Positions 47,859 through 57,080 of a DNA stretch of 64,000 nt are shown here, one piece after another. The stretch covers positions 2,885,525 through 2,949,524 of the forward strand of contig NZ_LN679998.1 of assembly GCF_000953675.1 (NCBI RefSeq), given 5' to 3'. Positions within the stretch are counted from its first letter, which is position 1; each line of letters starts with the position of its first letter. Position numbers and translations under genes: made by a program. The DNA is from Paraclostridium sordellii. GTDB taxonomy: Bacteria; Bacillota; Clostridia; Peptostreptococcales; Peptostreptococcaceae. A model generated the notes under the pieces. The model had not been told where the DNA came from, searched no databases, and saw nothing but the letters and a program-made list of their open reading frames with translations.

Positions 47859-49448
47859 TTATTTTCTTCTTTTTGAATTAGCTTTTTCTATGTTAACTTT
47901 ATTTCCTTTTATTTTTATATTCTTCATTTTTTCAATAACTTTTCTAGTATGTTTTTTTGGAACTTCAACAAATGTATATTTATCATATATATCTATAGTT
48001 CCAACTAACTTACCTGGTATTCCAGCTTCTCCAGCTATAGCCCCAACTATATCTTTAGCTTGAACTTTTTGCTTTCTACCTATATTTATAAATAATCTAG
48101 CCATTCCTGATTCAGCACCTGTATCATAACTTTCTTCAATTATTTCTTGTTTAGCCTCATCACCTAATGCTAATTTAACTAATGCTGCAGCTATATCTAA
48201 AGTATCGTAATCTTCTTCTTTACAGAAGTTTTCTAACCATTGAACTTGCTTTGTTAAATGACCTTCCTCTATAGTAGATTTAACTTGTTCAAAGAATACA
48301 CTTACTTTTTTCTCTTCTACATCTGATATTGAAGGTATGTTATGTTTTTCTAACTTAGATTTAGTATATCTCTCTATATCCTTCATTTTTCTCATAGCTT
48401 TACCAAATACAAATGTAAATGATACTCCATTTCTACCTGCTCTACCTGTTCTACCAATTCTGTGTACATAGTACTCTTCATCTTGTGGTAAATCATAGTT
48501 AAATACAGCTTCAACATCATCAACATCTATTCCTCTAGCTGCAACATCTGTAGCAACTAATATATCTATAGTCCCATTTCTAAACTTATCCATTACTATA
48601 TCTCTTTGAGTCTGCTTTAAATCCCCATGTAATGCATCTGCAAAGTAACCCCTAGCTTGTAAGTCACTAACTAATTCATCCGCACCTCTTTTTGTATTAC
48701 AGAATACTACTGATAATTTAGGATTATATACATCTACTAATCTACATAATACTTCTAATTTATTAGCATTCTTAGTTTCTATATAGTATTGTTTTATATT
48801 TGGAACTGTAAGTTCTTTTCTAACTATTTTTACTTGCTCAGGATTTTTTTGGAATCTTTTAGTTAAATCTAATATTCCTTTAGGCATAGTAGCTGAGAAA
48901 AACGTTGTTTGTCTATTTTCTGGAGTTTGATTTAAAATTGTTTCTATATCTTCTCTAAATCCCATATCTAGCATTTCATCCGCTTCATCTAATATAACCA
49001 TTTTAACTTTATCCATCTTTAAAGTTTTACGATTTATATGGTCTATAATACGCCCTGGAGTTCCTATCACGATTTGTACTCCACTCTTTAAAGATTTTAT
49101 TTGTCTATCTATAGGTTGTCCACCATATACAGGTAAAGTTTTTATTCCGTGCATGTACTTACCTATTTTTCTTATCTCACTTGATACTTGTATTGCTAAT
49201 TCTCTTGTTGGACATAGTACTACAGCTTGTAGACTCCTATCTTCTGGGTCTACCATCTCTAATATAGGTATACTAAACGCAGCAGTCTTTCCCGTACCAG
49301 TTTGCGCCTGTCCTATTATATCTACTCCTGTTATTATTTTTGGTATTGCTTGAGCTTGTATCGGAGATGGTTCTTCAAACCCCATTTCTAATACAGCTTT
49401 TTTTATGTTTTCATTTATTGGTAAATCATCGAATTTAACTATATTCAT
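47859..49448 (-). CDS. DEAD-box RNA helicase with DbpA-type C-terminal domain
   Basis: ATP-dependent RNA helicase of 529 residues from the ATG at 49448 (GGAAAGGAAA upstream). Motifs: Q motif PSPIQAQAIP, AQTGTGKT (near 47), LDEADEML (near 150), SATMP (near 185) and HRIGRTGRAGR (near 325). Residues from about 440 form a DbpA-like RNA-binding domain (RLFINIGRKQKVQAKDIVGA), which in DbpA targets 23S rRNA. A role in 50S assembly or cold adaptation is likely. Confidence 0.93.
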   Translation of the reverse strand: MNIVKFDDLPINENIKKAVLEMGFEEPSPIQAQAIPKIITGVDIIGQAQTGTGKTAAFSIPILEMVDPEDRSLQAVVLCPTRELAIQVSSEIRKIGKYMHGIKTLPVYGGQPIDRQIKSLKSGVQIVIGTPGRIIDHINRKTLKMDKVKMVILDEADEMLDMGFREDIETILNQTPENRQTTFFSATMPKGILDLTKRFQKNPEQVKIVRKELTVPNIKQYYIETKNANKLEVLCRLVDVYNPKLSVVFCNTKRGADELVSDLQARGYFADALHGDLKQTQRDIVMDKFRNGTIDILVATDVAARGIDVDDVEAVFNYDLPQDEEYYVHRIGRTGRAGRNGVSFTFVFGKAMRKMKDIERYTKSKLEKHNIPSISDVEEKKVSVFFEQVKSTIEEGHLTKQVQWLENFCKEEDYDTLDIAAALVKLALGDEAKQEIIEESYDTGAESGMARLFINIGRKQKVQAKDIVGAIAGEAGIPGKLVGTIDIYDKYTFVEVPKKHTRKVIEKMKNIKIKGNKVNIEKANSKRRK

Positions 49449-49557
49449 ATATTGTTTCCTTTCCGTAATCAATTTATATTAACTTTATCAATTATATATT
49501 TTTTTTAGATATTATGCAATTAATATTTTATCCTTATGTCTATTTAAGTATTCATTA

Positions 49558-49600
49558 TAAACTAAAATAAGGAGTGATTTTCACTCCTTATTTTAGTTTA
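49558..49600 (-). terminator. terminator of the exchanger gene
   Basis: Twenty pairs (TAAACTAAAATAAGGAGTGA) with a three-base loop, overlapping the stop codon of the leftward exchanger gene. T-rich arms allow use on both strands. Confidence 0.88.
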
Positions 49601-50549
49601 TATATGTAAAATATAAAGTTGATATATATATTATATATGTAGATAACATTAAAACTCCTTGAATTCTATATATTCTTTGTTTCAAAAACGTAGGTACTAT
49701 AAGTAACAAAATCAATAAAATCATAAATGGAAAATCAATTACAGAGCTTTGATTTAGTATAGGAATATCATTTATAAATCCAGAAACCCCTATAACAGAA
49801 GAAACATTTAATATGTTTGCTCCTAAAATATTTCCTACCGAAATAGCATTGTGATTTTTCCTTATTGCAGTTAGGCATGATACTAATTCAGGTAATGATG
49901 TTCCAAGGGCTATTACTGTTAAACTTATAACTGCTTGTGGAACTCCTACAAATTCAGCTATTTTAATACCATTATTAACTAATAGCTTTGATCCTATAAT
50001 CATCATAGTTATACCTAATATAAACATAGTAATTATTTTCATAAAATCTTTAGATTTTATTTTAATCCCATTTTTATTGCTTTGTTTCATATTTTTATTA
50101 GATTTAGGAATGCTTTTGTAATTATTTATCATATAAATAAATAAAATTCCTATTAGTGCCATAGAATCTACTCTATCTATGTTTTTATCAAATCCTAACA
50201 CTATCAATACTATTATAGATACAATAAGTAAAATAGCTTTTGAGTTAAAATCTCTACTACTTACTTTAAATGGCTTAATTATAGCTACTAATCCCAAGGC
50301 TAATCCGGTATTGCATATTATAGACCCTACAGCATTTCCAAGGCTCATTGTCGTATGCCCTTCTACTGATGCAAATGCAGATACTGTTAACTCAGGAAAA
50401 GTTGTAGCTAAACTAACAATAGTTGCTCCAAGAACCATTTCAGATATATTAGTCCTTTTTGCTACAGATATAGTTGATTCTATAAATATATCTGCTCCTT
50501 TTGTTATTAGTACAAATCCTATTAAAAATAAAATTATCGTAAATATCAT
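49593..50549 (-). CDS. calcium/sodium antiporter (YrbG-type CaCA family)
   Basis: Ten-helix membrane exchanger of 318 residues with the two inverted alpha repeats of the family: ATIVSLATTFPELTVSAFAS with GNAVGSIICNTGLAL (near 42-85) and ALGTSLPELVSCLTAI with GNILGANILNVSSVIG (near 213-255). The conserved Pro-Glu pairs and GN-x-x-G-x-N motifs are intact, so cation exchange is likely. A membrane-spanning linker (about 130-170) is basic. Confidence 0.93.
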   Translation of the reverse strand: MIFTIILFLIGFVLITKGADIFIESTISVAKRTNISEMVLGATIVSLATTFPELTVSAFASVEGHTTMSLGNAVGSIICNTGLALGLVAIIKPFKVSSRDFNSKAILLIVSIIVLIVLGFDKNIDRVDSMALIGILFIYMINNYKSIPKSNKNMKQSNKNGIKIKSKDFMKIITMFILGITMMIIGSKLLVNNGIKIAEFVGVPQAVISLTVIALGTSLPELVSCLTAIRKNHNAISVGNILGANILNVSSVIGVSGFINDIPILNQSSVIDFPFMILLILLLIVPTFLKQRIYRIQGVLMLSTYIIYISTLYFTYIN

Positions 50550-50692
50550 TTAATCCCCCCTTTATAAATAGATATTCATTTAACTTAATTTTATGTATCT
50601 CTTAAATTTTAAAATTATTCTTAAAATTTATGTTTATTCTGTATTTTAAAGGGTATTATTTTAATAAATATAAGAAAAATGTCAAAATACAA

Positions 50693-50740
50693 AACATTAT
50701 ATAAAATGTTGTATACAAAATACTAATTCTGTGTTATGAT
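50693..50740 (+). promoter_or_regulatory. pflB promoter region with extended -10 and operator-like repeat
   Basis: TGTTATGAT (50732-50740) is a TGn-extended -10 box about 80 bases before pflB. Immediately upstream is the inverted repeat AACATT-n6-AATGTT (50693-50710), placed where a regulator could act. The regulator is unknown; redox or anaerobic control would be expected for this gene. The -35 element is unclear. Confidence 0.45.
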
Positions 50741-50818
50741 TATATTGTTTAAAAAATATCTAGCTAGATTTTATAAATATAAATTGAACACACATATAAA
50801 CTTAAGGAGGCTATCAAT

Positions 50819-53050
50819 ATGAATGCATGGCAAGGATTCAAAACTGGTAGATGGACTAAAGAAATAAACGTTAGAGAGTTCATACAATTAAACTACGCTC
50901 CATATGAAGGAAATGATTCTTTCTTAGCTGGAGCAACTGAAAATACTAAAAAATTATGGAATGAAGCTTTAGCTCTTTTCAAAAAAGAAAGAGATAACAA
51001 TGGAACATTAGATGTTGACACTGATACTGTATCTTTAATAGATGCATACGGTCCTGGATACATAGACAAGGACTTAGAAACAGTTGTTGGAGTTCAAACT
51101 GATGCTCCTTTAAAAAGAGCTGTAATGCCATTTGGTGGTATAAGAATGGTTGAAACTTCTTGTGACGCTTACGGATACAAATTAAATCCAGAAATAAGCG
51201 AAATATTCACTAAATATAGAAAAACTCATAACCAAGGTGTATTCGATGCTTATACTCCTGACATGAGAGCTGCTAGAAGTGCTGGTATAATAACTGGATT
51301 ACCAGATGCTTACGGTAGAGGTAGAATAATAGGTGACTACAGAAGAGTTGCTTTATACGGTGTTGATAAATTAATACAAGATAAATTAGATCAAAAAGCT
51401 ACTTTAGAAGTTAGATGTATAGATGAAGATGTTATAAGATTAAGAGAAGAATTATCTGATCAAATAAAAGCTTTAGAAGCATTAAAGAGAATGGCTGAAT
51501 CTTACGGATTCGACATATCTAAGCCTGCTACTAATGCAAAAGAAGCTGTTCAATGGACTTACTTCGGATACTTAGGAGCTGTTAAAGATCAAAACGGAGC
51601 TGCAATGTCTTTAGGTAGAGTTTCTACTTTCTTAGATATATACTTCGAAAGAGATTTAGCTGCTGGTGTATTAACTGAAGAAGAAGCTCAAGAAATAATG
51701 GACCACTTCGTTATGAAGTTAAGAATGGTTAGATTCTTAAGAACTCCTGAATACAACGATTTATTCTCTGGAGACCCAACTTGGGTAACTGAGTCTATCG
51801 GTGGTATGGGATTAGACGGAAGAACTTTAGTAACTAAAAACTCATTCAGAATGTTAAATACTTTATATACTCTTGGACCATCTCCAGAGCCAAACTTAAC
51901 AGTATTATGGTCTACTCAATTACCTGAAGGATTCAAAAACTTCTGTTCTAAAGTATCAATAGACACAAGTTCTGTTCAATACGAGAACGATGATTTAATG
52001 AAACCTTACTGGGGAGATGACTACGGTATAGCTTGTTGTGTATCTGCAATGAGAATAGGTAAACAAATGCAATTCTTCGGAGCTAGAGTTAACTTAGCTA
52101 AGACTTTATTATACGCTATAAACGGTGGTGTAGATGAGAAGAAATTAAAGCAAGTTGGACCTAGATTTGAGCCAATAACTTCTGAATACTTAGAGTACGA
52201 TGAGGTTATGAAGAAATTTGACATGTTTACAGATTGGTTAGCTAACTTATATGTAAATACATTAAATGTAATCCACTACATGCATGATAAATATTCTTAT
52301 GAAGCATTAGAAATGGCTTTACATGACAGAGACGTATTCAGAACTATGGCTTGTGGTATAGCTGGTTTATCAGTATGTGCTGACTCATTATCTGCTATAA
52401 AATACGCTAAAGTTAAAACTATAAGAAATGAACAAGGTGTTGTTGTTGACTTCGAAGTTGAAGGAGATTTCCCTAAATACGGAAACAACGATGACAGAGT
52501 TGATGATATAGCTGTTGAATTAGTTGAAAGCTTCATGAACAAGATAAGAAAGAACAAAACTTACAGAAATTCTTATCATACTCAATCAATACTTACTATA
52601 ACTTCAAACGTTGTTTATGGTAAGAAAACTGGTAACACTCCTGACGGAAGAAAAGCTGGTGAGCCATTCGCTCCAGGAGCTAACCCAATGCACGGAAGAG
52701 ATAATAGCGGTGCTTTAGCATCATTATCATCAGTTGCTAAGTTACCATACGAGCATGCTCAAGATGGTATATCTAATACTTTCTCTATAGTACCAGGTGC
52801 TTTAGGAAAAGATATGACTGAAAGAGTAAACAACTTATCTTCAATGATGGATGGATACTTCGCTCAAGGAGCTCATCACTTAAACGTAAACGTATTTGAT
52901 AGATCTACTTTAGAAGATGCTATGGAACATCCAGAAAAATACCCTCAATTAACTATAAGAGTTTCAGGATACGCTGTAAACTTCATCAAGTTAACTAGAG
53001 AGCAACAATTAGACGTTATAAACAGAACATTCCACGGAAAAATGTGCTAA
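50819..53050 (+). CDS. pflB: formate C-acetyltransferase (pyruvate formate-lyase)
   Basis: Glycyl-radical enzyme splitting pyruvate into acetyl-CoA and formate under strict anaerobiosis. The catalytic cysteine pair is Cys406-Cys407 (GIACCVSAM) and the radical glycine is Gly717 in RVSGYAVNF near the C-terminus. The length of 743 fits the true PFL group. Codon use differs visibly from the neighbours: TAC, TTC, AAC and GGA-type preferred codons dominate, as in very highly expressed genes. AAGGAGG precedes the ATG. Its activase follows with its own promoter region. Confidence 0.97.
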   Translation: MNAWQGFKTGRWTKEINVREFIQLNYAPYEGNDSFLAGATENTKKLWNEALALFKKERDNNGTLDVDTDTVSLIDAYGPGYIDKDLETVVGVQTDAPLKRAVMPFGGIRMVETSCDAYGYKLNPEISEIFTKYRKTHNQGVFDAYTPDMRAARSAGIITGLPDAYGRGRIIGDYRRVALYGVDKLIQDKLDQKATLEVRCIDEDVIRLREELSDQIKALEALKRMAESYGFDISKPATNAKEAVQWTYFGYLGAVKDQNGAAMSLGRVSTFLDIYFERDLAAGVLTEEEAQEIMDHFVMKLRMVRFLRTPEYNDLFSGDPTWVTESIGGMGLDGRTLVTKNSFRMLNTLYTLGPSPEPNLTVLWSTQLPEGFKNFCSKVSIDTSSVQYENDDLMKPYWGDDYGIACCVSAMRIGKQMQFFGARVNLAKTLLYAINGGVDEKKLKQVGPRFEPITSEYLEYDEVMKKFDMFTDWLANLYVNTLNVIHYMHDKYSYEALEMALHDRDVFRTMACGIAGLSVCADSLSAIKYAKVKTIRNEQGVVVDFEVEGDFPKYGNNDDRVDDIAVELVESFMNKIRKNKTYRNSYHTQSILTITSNVVYGKKTGNTPDGRKAGEPFAPGANPMHGRDNSGALASLSSVAKLPYEHAQDGISNTFSIVPGALGKDMTERVNNLSSMMDGYFAQGAHHLNVNVFDRSTLEDAMEHPEKYPQLTIRVSGYAVNFIKLTREQQLDVINRTFHGKMC

Positions 53051-53109
53051 TTTATAACTTAATATAATTGTAAACATATTATAAACAATCATTTATCAAA
53101 GTATATTCC

Positions 53110-53143
53110 GAGTGCAAACCTCATCAGTTTGCACTCTTTTTTT
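53110..53143 (+). terminator. pflB terminator
   Basis: Stem GAGTGCAAAC/GTTTGCACTC, seven-base loop, then seven T. It lies between pflB and pflA, so most pflB transcripts should end before the activase gene. Confidence 0.92.
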
Positions 53144-53279
53144 CTAAAAGTTGCATTAAATATTTTTAAAATATGCATTATAAGTTTAGCAATGTAAAAT
53201 ACAGGGTATTTAGTATAATGTATACATGTTATTTAATGTTTTATATGATAAATAACTTATAATTAACGAGGTGGATAAA

Positions 53280-54014
53280 ATGATAAAAGGTAGAGTTCAT
53301 TCAATAGAAACATTTGGTACTGTAGATGGTCCTGGAATAAGATTCATATTATTTATGCAAGGGTGTCCTTTAAGATGTAAATATTGTCATAATAGAGACA
53401 CTTGGGATGTAAAAGGTGGTACTGAATATACAGTAGATGAAATTATAACAGAAATTAATAAATACTCTTCTTATATGAAGTTCTCTGGTGGCGGTTTAAC
53501 TGTTTCAGGAGGAGAAGCTACTCTTCAACCAGAATTTTTAAAGGAATTATTTAAAAAGGCTAAAGAAAATAATATTCATACATGTTTAGATACATCTGGT
53601 TTCGTAGATATAGATACTATAGATCCTATACTTGATTACACTGATTTAGTATTACTTGATCTAAAACATATGGTTCCTGATAAATGTAAAGATTTAGTTG
53701 GTGTTAGTATAGAAAAAACGTTAAAACTTGCAAAACACTTAAGTGATAGAAATATACCTGTTTGGATAAGACACGTTCTTGTTCCAGGAGTTACAGATGA
53801 TAGAGAAAATCTTGAACTTATGGGCAAATTTATATCAACTTTAAATAATGTTGATAGAGTTGAAATCCTACCTTATCATACTTTAGGCGTTCACAAGTGG
53901 GAAAATATGGGATTTGAATATGAATTAAAAGGTGTACCTGATGCTACAAAAGAAGATGTTCAAAAAGCAGCTGAAGTTCTAGCTGAATTTGGAGTTAACG
54001 TACACAATAAATAA
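53280..54014 (+). CDS. pflA: pyruvate formate-lyase activating enzyme
   Basis: Radical-SAM activase that puts the glycyl radical on PflB. The motif CPLRCKYCHN (near 29) carries the 4Fe-4S cysteines and SGGGLTVSGGEATLQPEF (near 73) binds SAM. The ATG at 53280 gives 244 residues, and GAGGTGG lies six bases upstream; a GTG three codons earlier would overlap that site. A TATAAT at 53214-53219 may be its own -10 box. Confidence 0.96.
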   Translation: MIKGRVHSIETFGTVDGPGIRFILFMQGCPLRCKYCHNRDTWDVKGGTEYTVDEIITEINKYSSYMKFSGGGLTVSGGEATLQPEFLKELFKKAKENNIHTCLDTSGFVDIDTIDPILDYTDLVLLDLKHMVPDKCKDLVGVSIEKTLKLAKHLSDRNIPVWIRHVLVPGVTDDRENLELMGKFISTLNNVDRVEILPYHTLGVHKWENMGFEYELKGVPDATKEDVQKAAEVLAEFGVNVHNK

Positions 54015-54052
54015 TAAAAAAATGTCGTAGTAAATTACTACGACATTTTTTT
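54010..54052. terminator. bidirectional terminator between pflA and thiI
   Basis: Twenty-one-base arms (AATAAAAAAATGTCGTAGTAA and complement) around one base; it serves both convergent genes. Confidence 0.92.
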
Positions 54053-54053
54053 A

Positions 54054-55241
54054 TTAAAATTCAAATACTTCTACTTCCATATTATCTATAGCATCTTGTA
54101 TTAATTTTTCTACATCTAATACAGACTCTGATCTTTCTATTCTATCTAATTTAGGTTTTGTAACAGGACTCTTTGGAGAGAATACTGTACAACAATCTTC
54201 TTCTGGTATTACAGACGTTTCAAATGTCCCTATTTTCTGAGCTATATCTATTATCTCTGATTTATCCATAGCTATAAGAGGTCTAAATACAGGTAAAGTA
54301 ATAGCAGCATTAGTACATGTTAATCCTTGTATTGTTTGAGATGCAACCTGACCTATACTCTCTCCTGTTACTAAAGCATCACAAAATCTCATTTCTCCTA
54401 CTCTTTGAGCTATCTTCATCATGAATCTTCTAGATATTATAGTCATCTCTTCTTCTTTACAAGAAACACCTATAGCTTTTTGAATTTCTAATATATTAAC
54501 CTTATGAAGTCTAACCTTTCCACAATATTTAGCTAAGATCTGAGCTAAATCTCTTACCTTCTCTTGTGATTTTTCACTTGTAAATGGATAACTGTGGAAA
54601 TGTATAGCCTCTATCTCTACTCCTCTTTTTGCAACCATCCAAGATGCAACAGGACTATCTATACCTCCTGATAATAAAGACATAGCTCTTCCATTAGTTC
54701 CAACTGGAAGTCCTCCATAACCTGGTACAGTGTCACTATAAACCATAACATGATTTTGTCTATATTCACAATGTATAGTTGTTTCAGGATTTCTTACATC
54801 AACTTTTATTCTATCTTTTACATTAAAAACTAAAAAACCAGCTATATCTTTACTCATTTCTTGAGAAGTTAAAGGAAGACTTTTGTCTCCTCTTCTAGAA
54901 GTGACCTTAAATGATTTTGACCCTTCTTCTATTTTCTCGTCTAGTAATTTTAAAGCTAACTCCTTTAATTTATCATAATCTTTGTCAGCTCTTATTCCTG
55001 GACAAACTCCAACTACACCGAAAACTTTTTTGATTTCTTCTAATACTTCTTCATAATCTTCAGCAAATTCGCCTAAATCAACATATATTCTTCCATATTC
55101 TTTATATACGTTAAACTTTCCTAAAGGAGAAAGCATGCTTTTTATATTTTTTATAAGCTTATTTTCAAATATATATCTATTTTTTCCTTTTACTCCTATT
55201 TCTCCGTACTTTACTATTGCTATATTATACAAATCTATCAC
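54054..55241 (-). CDS. thiI: tRNA 4-thiouridine synthase ThiI
   Basis: Adenylates and thiolates U8 of tRNAs. An N-terminal ferredoxin-like and THUMP region (about 1-165) precedes the PP-loop [13 protein letters not shown] (near 183). There is no C-terminal rhodanese domain; the [14 protein letters not shown] segment (near 345) marks the short form used by Firmicutes. This form takes sulfur directly from a dedicated cysteine desulfurase, which is encoded seven bases upstream. Confidence 0.95.
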   Translation of the reverse strand: MIDLYNIAIVKYGEIGVKGKNRYIFENKLIKNIKSMLSPLGKFNVYKEYGRIYVDLGEFAEDYEEVLEEIKKVFGVVGVCPGIRADKDYDKLKELALKLLDEKIEEGSKSFKVTSRRGDKSLPLTSQEMSKDIAGFLVFNVKDRIKVDVRNPETTIHCEYRQNHVMVYSDTVPGYGGLPVGTNGRAMSLLSGGIDSPVASWMVAKRGVEIEAIHFHSYPFTSEKSQEKVRDLAQILAKYCGKVRLHKVNILEIQKAIGVSCKEEEMTIISRRFMMKIAQRVGEMRFCDALVTGESIGQVASQTIQGLTCTNAAITLPVFRPLIAMDKSEIIDIAQKIGTFETSVIPEEDCCTVFSPKSPVTKPKLDRIERSESVLDVEKLIQDAIDNMEVEVFEF

Positions 55242-55248
55242 CTCTTAA

Positions 55249-56400
55249 TTATCTTCTTTTTATTATTATTCTAAGTTCTTCAACTGATTTTTTTATTATT
55301 TCACAAGCTTCTTTTATTTCTTTCTCTGTTGTCATATCTGATAAACTAAATCTTATTGCTCCATCAATTTCCTCTGCATTTAATCCCATTGCATTTAATA
55401 CATGGCTACCTTTCTTTTTAGAAGAACATGCAGATCCAGTAGATACAAAAATTCCTTGTTGAGCTAAGTGATGTAATAACACCTCTCCTCTTACACCTCT
55501 AAAAGATATATTAAGTATATGACATACTCCATCTTCTGGGGAATTTACCTTTATATCATCAATATTTTCTACTATATAATCTTTTAATAAATTTCTTAAA
55601 TTGCTCATTTTTTCTATCTTTGAATTTAGATCTTCCATTATTATATTAATAGCTTCTCCTAATCCATATATTCCAGCTACATTTTCTGTTCCAGATCTAA
55701 GCCCAGATTCTTGTCCTCCACCTGTAAGCATAGGCTTCACTCTATTTATATCCTTTATATACATAAATCCTATACCTTTTGGTCCATGTAATTTATGTCC
55801 GCTTACACTCATAAAATCTATATTGTATCTAGACGGTTTAAAATTAATTTTAGCAAAAGATTGAACTGCATCTACATGCAAATATACTTTTTCATTTAAA
55901 GTAGATAAGTATTTTCCAACTTCTTTAATTGGTTGTATACTTCCAACTTCATTATTAACATGCATCATACTTACTAGTATAGTATTATCCTTTATAGCGC
56001 TTTTCACATCATTTATATCTACTACACCTTTATCATTTACTTTTAAATAAGTAACTTCAAAACCTTGTTCTTCTAGATCTTCCATTGTTCTTAATACTGA
56101 TGGATGCTCTATATTCGTAGTTATTATGTGATTTTTTCTTTTCTTATTAAGGCTAGCAACACTTCTTATTATGGTATTGTTTGATTCTGTTCCTCCAGAT
56201 GTAAATATTATTTCTTTATCCTTACATCCTATACTTCTAGCTATTTCTTGTCTTATTTTTTTTATATTTTTTTCTACTTCGACACCTTTTTTATGAACAG
56301 CTGACGGGTTTGCATAATCTATAGTAAGTGCATATACCATCTTGTCTACAACTTCTTTATAAGGCTTAGTTGTGGCACTATTATCTAAATATATCTCCAT
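55249..56400 (-). CDS. cysteine desulfurase (NifS/IscS-like, ThiI partner)
   Basis: PLP enzyme taking sulfur from cysteine. The PLP lysine is in VSGHKLHGPKGIGF (near 205), the arginine loop is SGTENVAG, and the active cysteine lies in STGSACSSKKKGSH (near 325) on a long loop as in group I enzymes. The length of 383 is normal. The tight link with thiI indicates a role in tRNA 4-thiouridine, comparable to NifZ of Bacillus, rather than general Fe-S assembly. Confidence 0.93.
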   Translation of the reverse strand: MEIYLDNSATTKPYKEVVDKMVYALTIDYANPSAVHKKGVEVEKNIKKIRQEIARSIGCKDKEIIFTSGGTESNNTIIRSVASLNKKRKNHIITTNIEHPSVLRTMEDLEEQGFEVTYLKVNDKGVVDINDVKSAIKDNTILVSMMHVNNEVGSIQPIKEVGKYLSTLNEKVYLHVDAVQSFAKINFKPSRYNIDFMSVSGHKLHGPKGIGFMYIKDINRVKPMLTGGGQESGLRSGTENVAGIYGLGEAINIIMEDLNSKIEKMSNLRNLLKDYIVENIDDIKVNSPEDGVCHILNISFRGVRGEVLLHHLAQQGIFVSTGSACSSKKKGSHVLNAMGLNAEEIDGAIRFSLSDMTTEKEIKEACEIIKKSVEELRIIIKRR

Positions 56401-56620
56401 GCTAATACACCAACTTTCTTCTATTTAAATATAGTAAAATATTCTTTTATTTTTCCAATTAACTTCATAAATTATCATATAAATTTAGTGAAACTTTTAC
56501 TATTATACCATTATTTCAGCTTTTTTTATATACTAAAGCCTTTATAATTCAATCCTAATCTAAGTATAATTTATTTTTTATATCTAACTTTGTCTTAAAC
56601 ATATGTTTTTTTAATTTTTT
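56401..56620 (-). promoter_or_regulatory. promoter and leader of the desulfurase-thiI operon
   Basis: On the minus strand TATAAT (56507-56502) is preceded by TGG, forming a TGn-extended -10 box about 100 bases before the desulfurase ATG. No good -35 is seen. The roughly 95-base leader is AT-rich without an obvious structured element. The part from 56520 to 56620 shows nothing else that I can support. Confidence 0.5.
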
Positions 56621-56630
56621 TGTCAAAATT

Positions 56631-56720
56631 ATTGATTTTTCTGTCGAATATTGTTATTATATATACATGGTTATCCCCCTGATAACCTTAATTAAAATCT
56701 CTATTCCCAATACCCCTTTT
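56631..56720 (+). repeat. 90-bp tandem unit, copy 1
   Basis: Identical to 56830-56919 except for one base (T at 56654, C at 56853); the two copies are 199 bp apart. The unit spans promoter, CCCCT-loop hairpin and C-rich single-stranded part. Flanks differ. Such near-identity in AT-rich intergenic DNA indicates either recent duplication or strong selection. Confidence 0.95.
56632..56660 (+). promoter_or_regulatory. sigma-A promoter with internal Spo0A box, copy 1
   Basis: TTGATT (56632-56637), 17-base spacer, TATTAT (56655-56660) with TGT just before it (TGn extension). The spacer holds TGTCGAA (56642-56648), a perfect Spo0A box, and TGTCAAA 21 bases upstream of it is a one-mismatch box. A box within the spacer would fit repression by Spo0A better than activation. 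Confidence 0.7.
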
Positions 56721-56781
56721 AAATGAATATACTACATTCATTTAAGTCCTACTTCTTAACGGAAAAGAAGTAGGTTTTTTT
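56667..56781 (+). ncRNA. candidate small RNA 1 with C-rich anti-Shine-Dalgarno motifs
   Basis: A transcript of about 115 bases is predicted from +1 near 56667 to the T-run at 56775-56781. Order of elements: hairpin GGTTATC/GATAACC (56669-56687) with loop CCCCT; a linker with TTCCC and ACCCC; hairpin AAATGAAT/ATTCATTT (56721-56743); terminator CCTACTTCTT/AAGAAGTAGG (56748-56774) with loop AACGGAA. No reading frame or ribosome site is seen. C-rich loops like these pair with ribosome sites in known Firmicute regulators. I do not recognise a described family. Confidence 0.65.
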
Positions 56782-56829
56782 ATGTTTAAAATTAATTATT
56801 AATTTTAATTAAATATATTTTCAAAAACT

Positions 56830-56919
56830 ATTGATTTTTCTGTCGAATATTGCTATTATATATACATGGTTATCCCCCTGATAACCTTAATTAAAATCTC
56901 TATTCCCAATACCCCTTTT
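56830..56919 (+). repeat. 90-bp tandem unit, copy 2
   Basis: Second copy of the unit at 56631-56720, with 89 of 90 bases identical. It carries its own promoter and the same C-rich hairpin; downstream sequence then differs entirely from copy 1. Confidence 0.95.
56831..56859 (+). promoter_or_regulatory. sigma-A promoter with internal Spo0A box, copy 2
   Basis: TTGATT (56831-56836), 17 bases, TATTAT (56854-56859), again TGn-extended (TGC). TGTCGAA lies at 56841-56847. The upstream second box of copy 1 is degraded here (TTTCAAAAA). Confidence 0.7.
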
Positions 56920-57005
56920 GAACGGATAGACTTTATATCCAATGTTAAACTAACAACGGAAGTTAGTTTAACGCAAAAAAAGAGCTTCCCCAAGCTCTTT
57001 TTTTT
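56866..57005 (+). ncRNA. candidate small RNA 2, sibling of small RNA 1
   Basis: A transcript of about 140 bases is predicted. It shares the CCCCT-loop hairpin and TTCCC/ACCCC linker with RNA 1, then has a short hairpin GGATA/TATCC (56924-56940), a long hairpin GTTAAACTAAC/GTTAGTTTAAC (56944-56972) with loop AACGGAA, and a strong terminator GAGCTT-CCCC-AAGCTC with flanking A and T runs (56975-57005). The terminator loop is also C-rich. It ends 75 bases before the asparaginase start, whose own -10 box TATAAT is at 57040-57045. Confidence 0.65.
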
Positions 57006-57080
57006 ATGCTTATTTCTACATTTATCTCTCTTTTTTTGATATAATTTAATAGATATAATAAATTTAGGGGGGTCAATAAT

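Noticed and set aside
53145-53215. FNR-type or Rex-type operator upstream of pflA
   Set aside because: A loose inverted pattern around GCATTAAATAT is present, but it does not match TTGAT-N4-ATCAA or the Rex consensus closely enough.
56631-57080. Tandem riboswitch controlling the asparaginase gene
   Set aside because: Each copy includes its own promoter, so the two are separate transcription units, and the asparaginase gene has a TATAAT box after the last terminator. No known aptamer consensus fits. It remains a weaker alternative.
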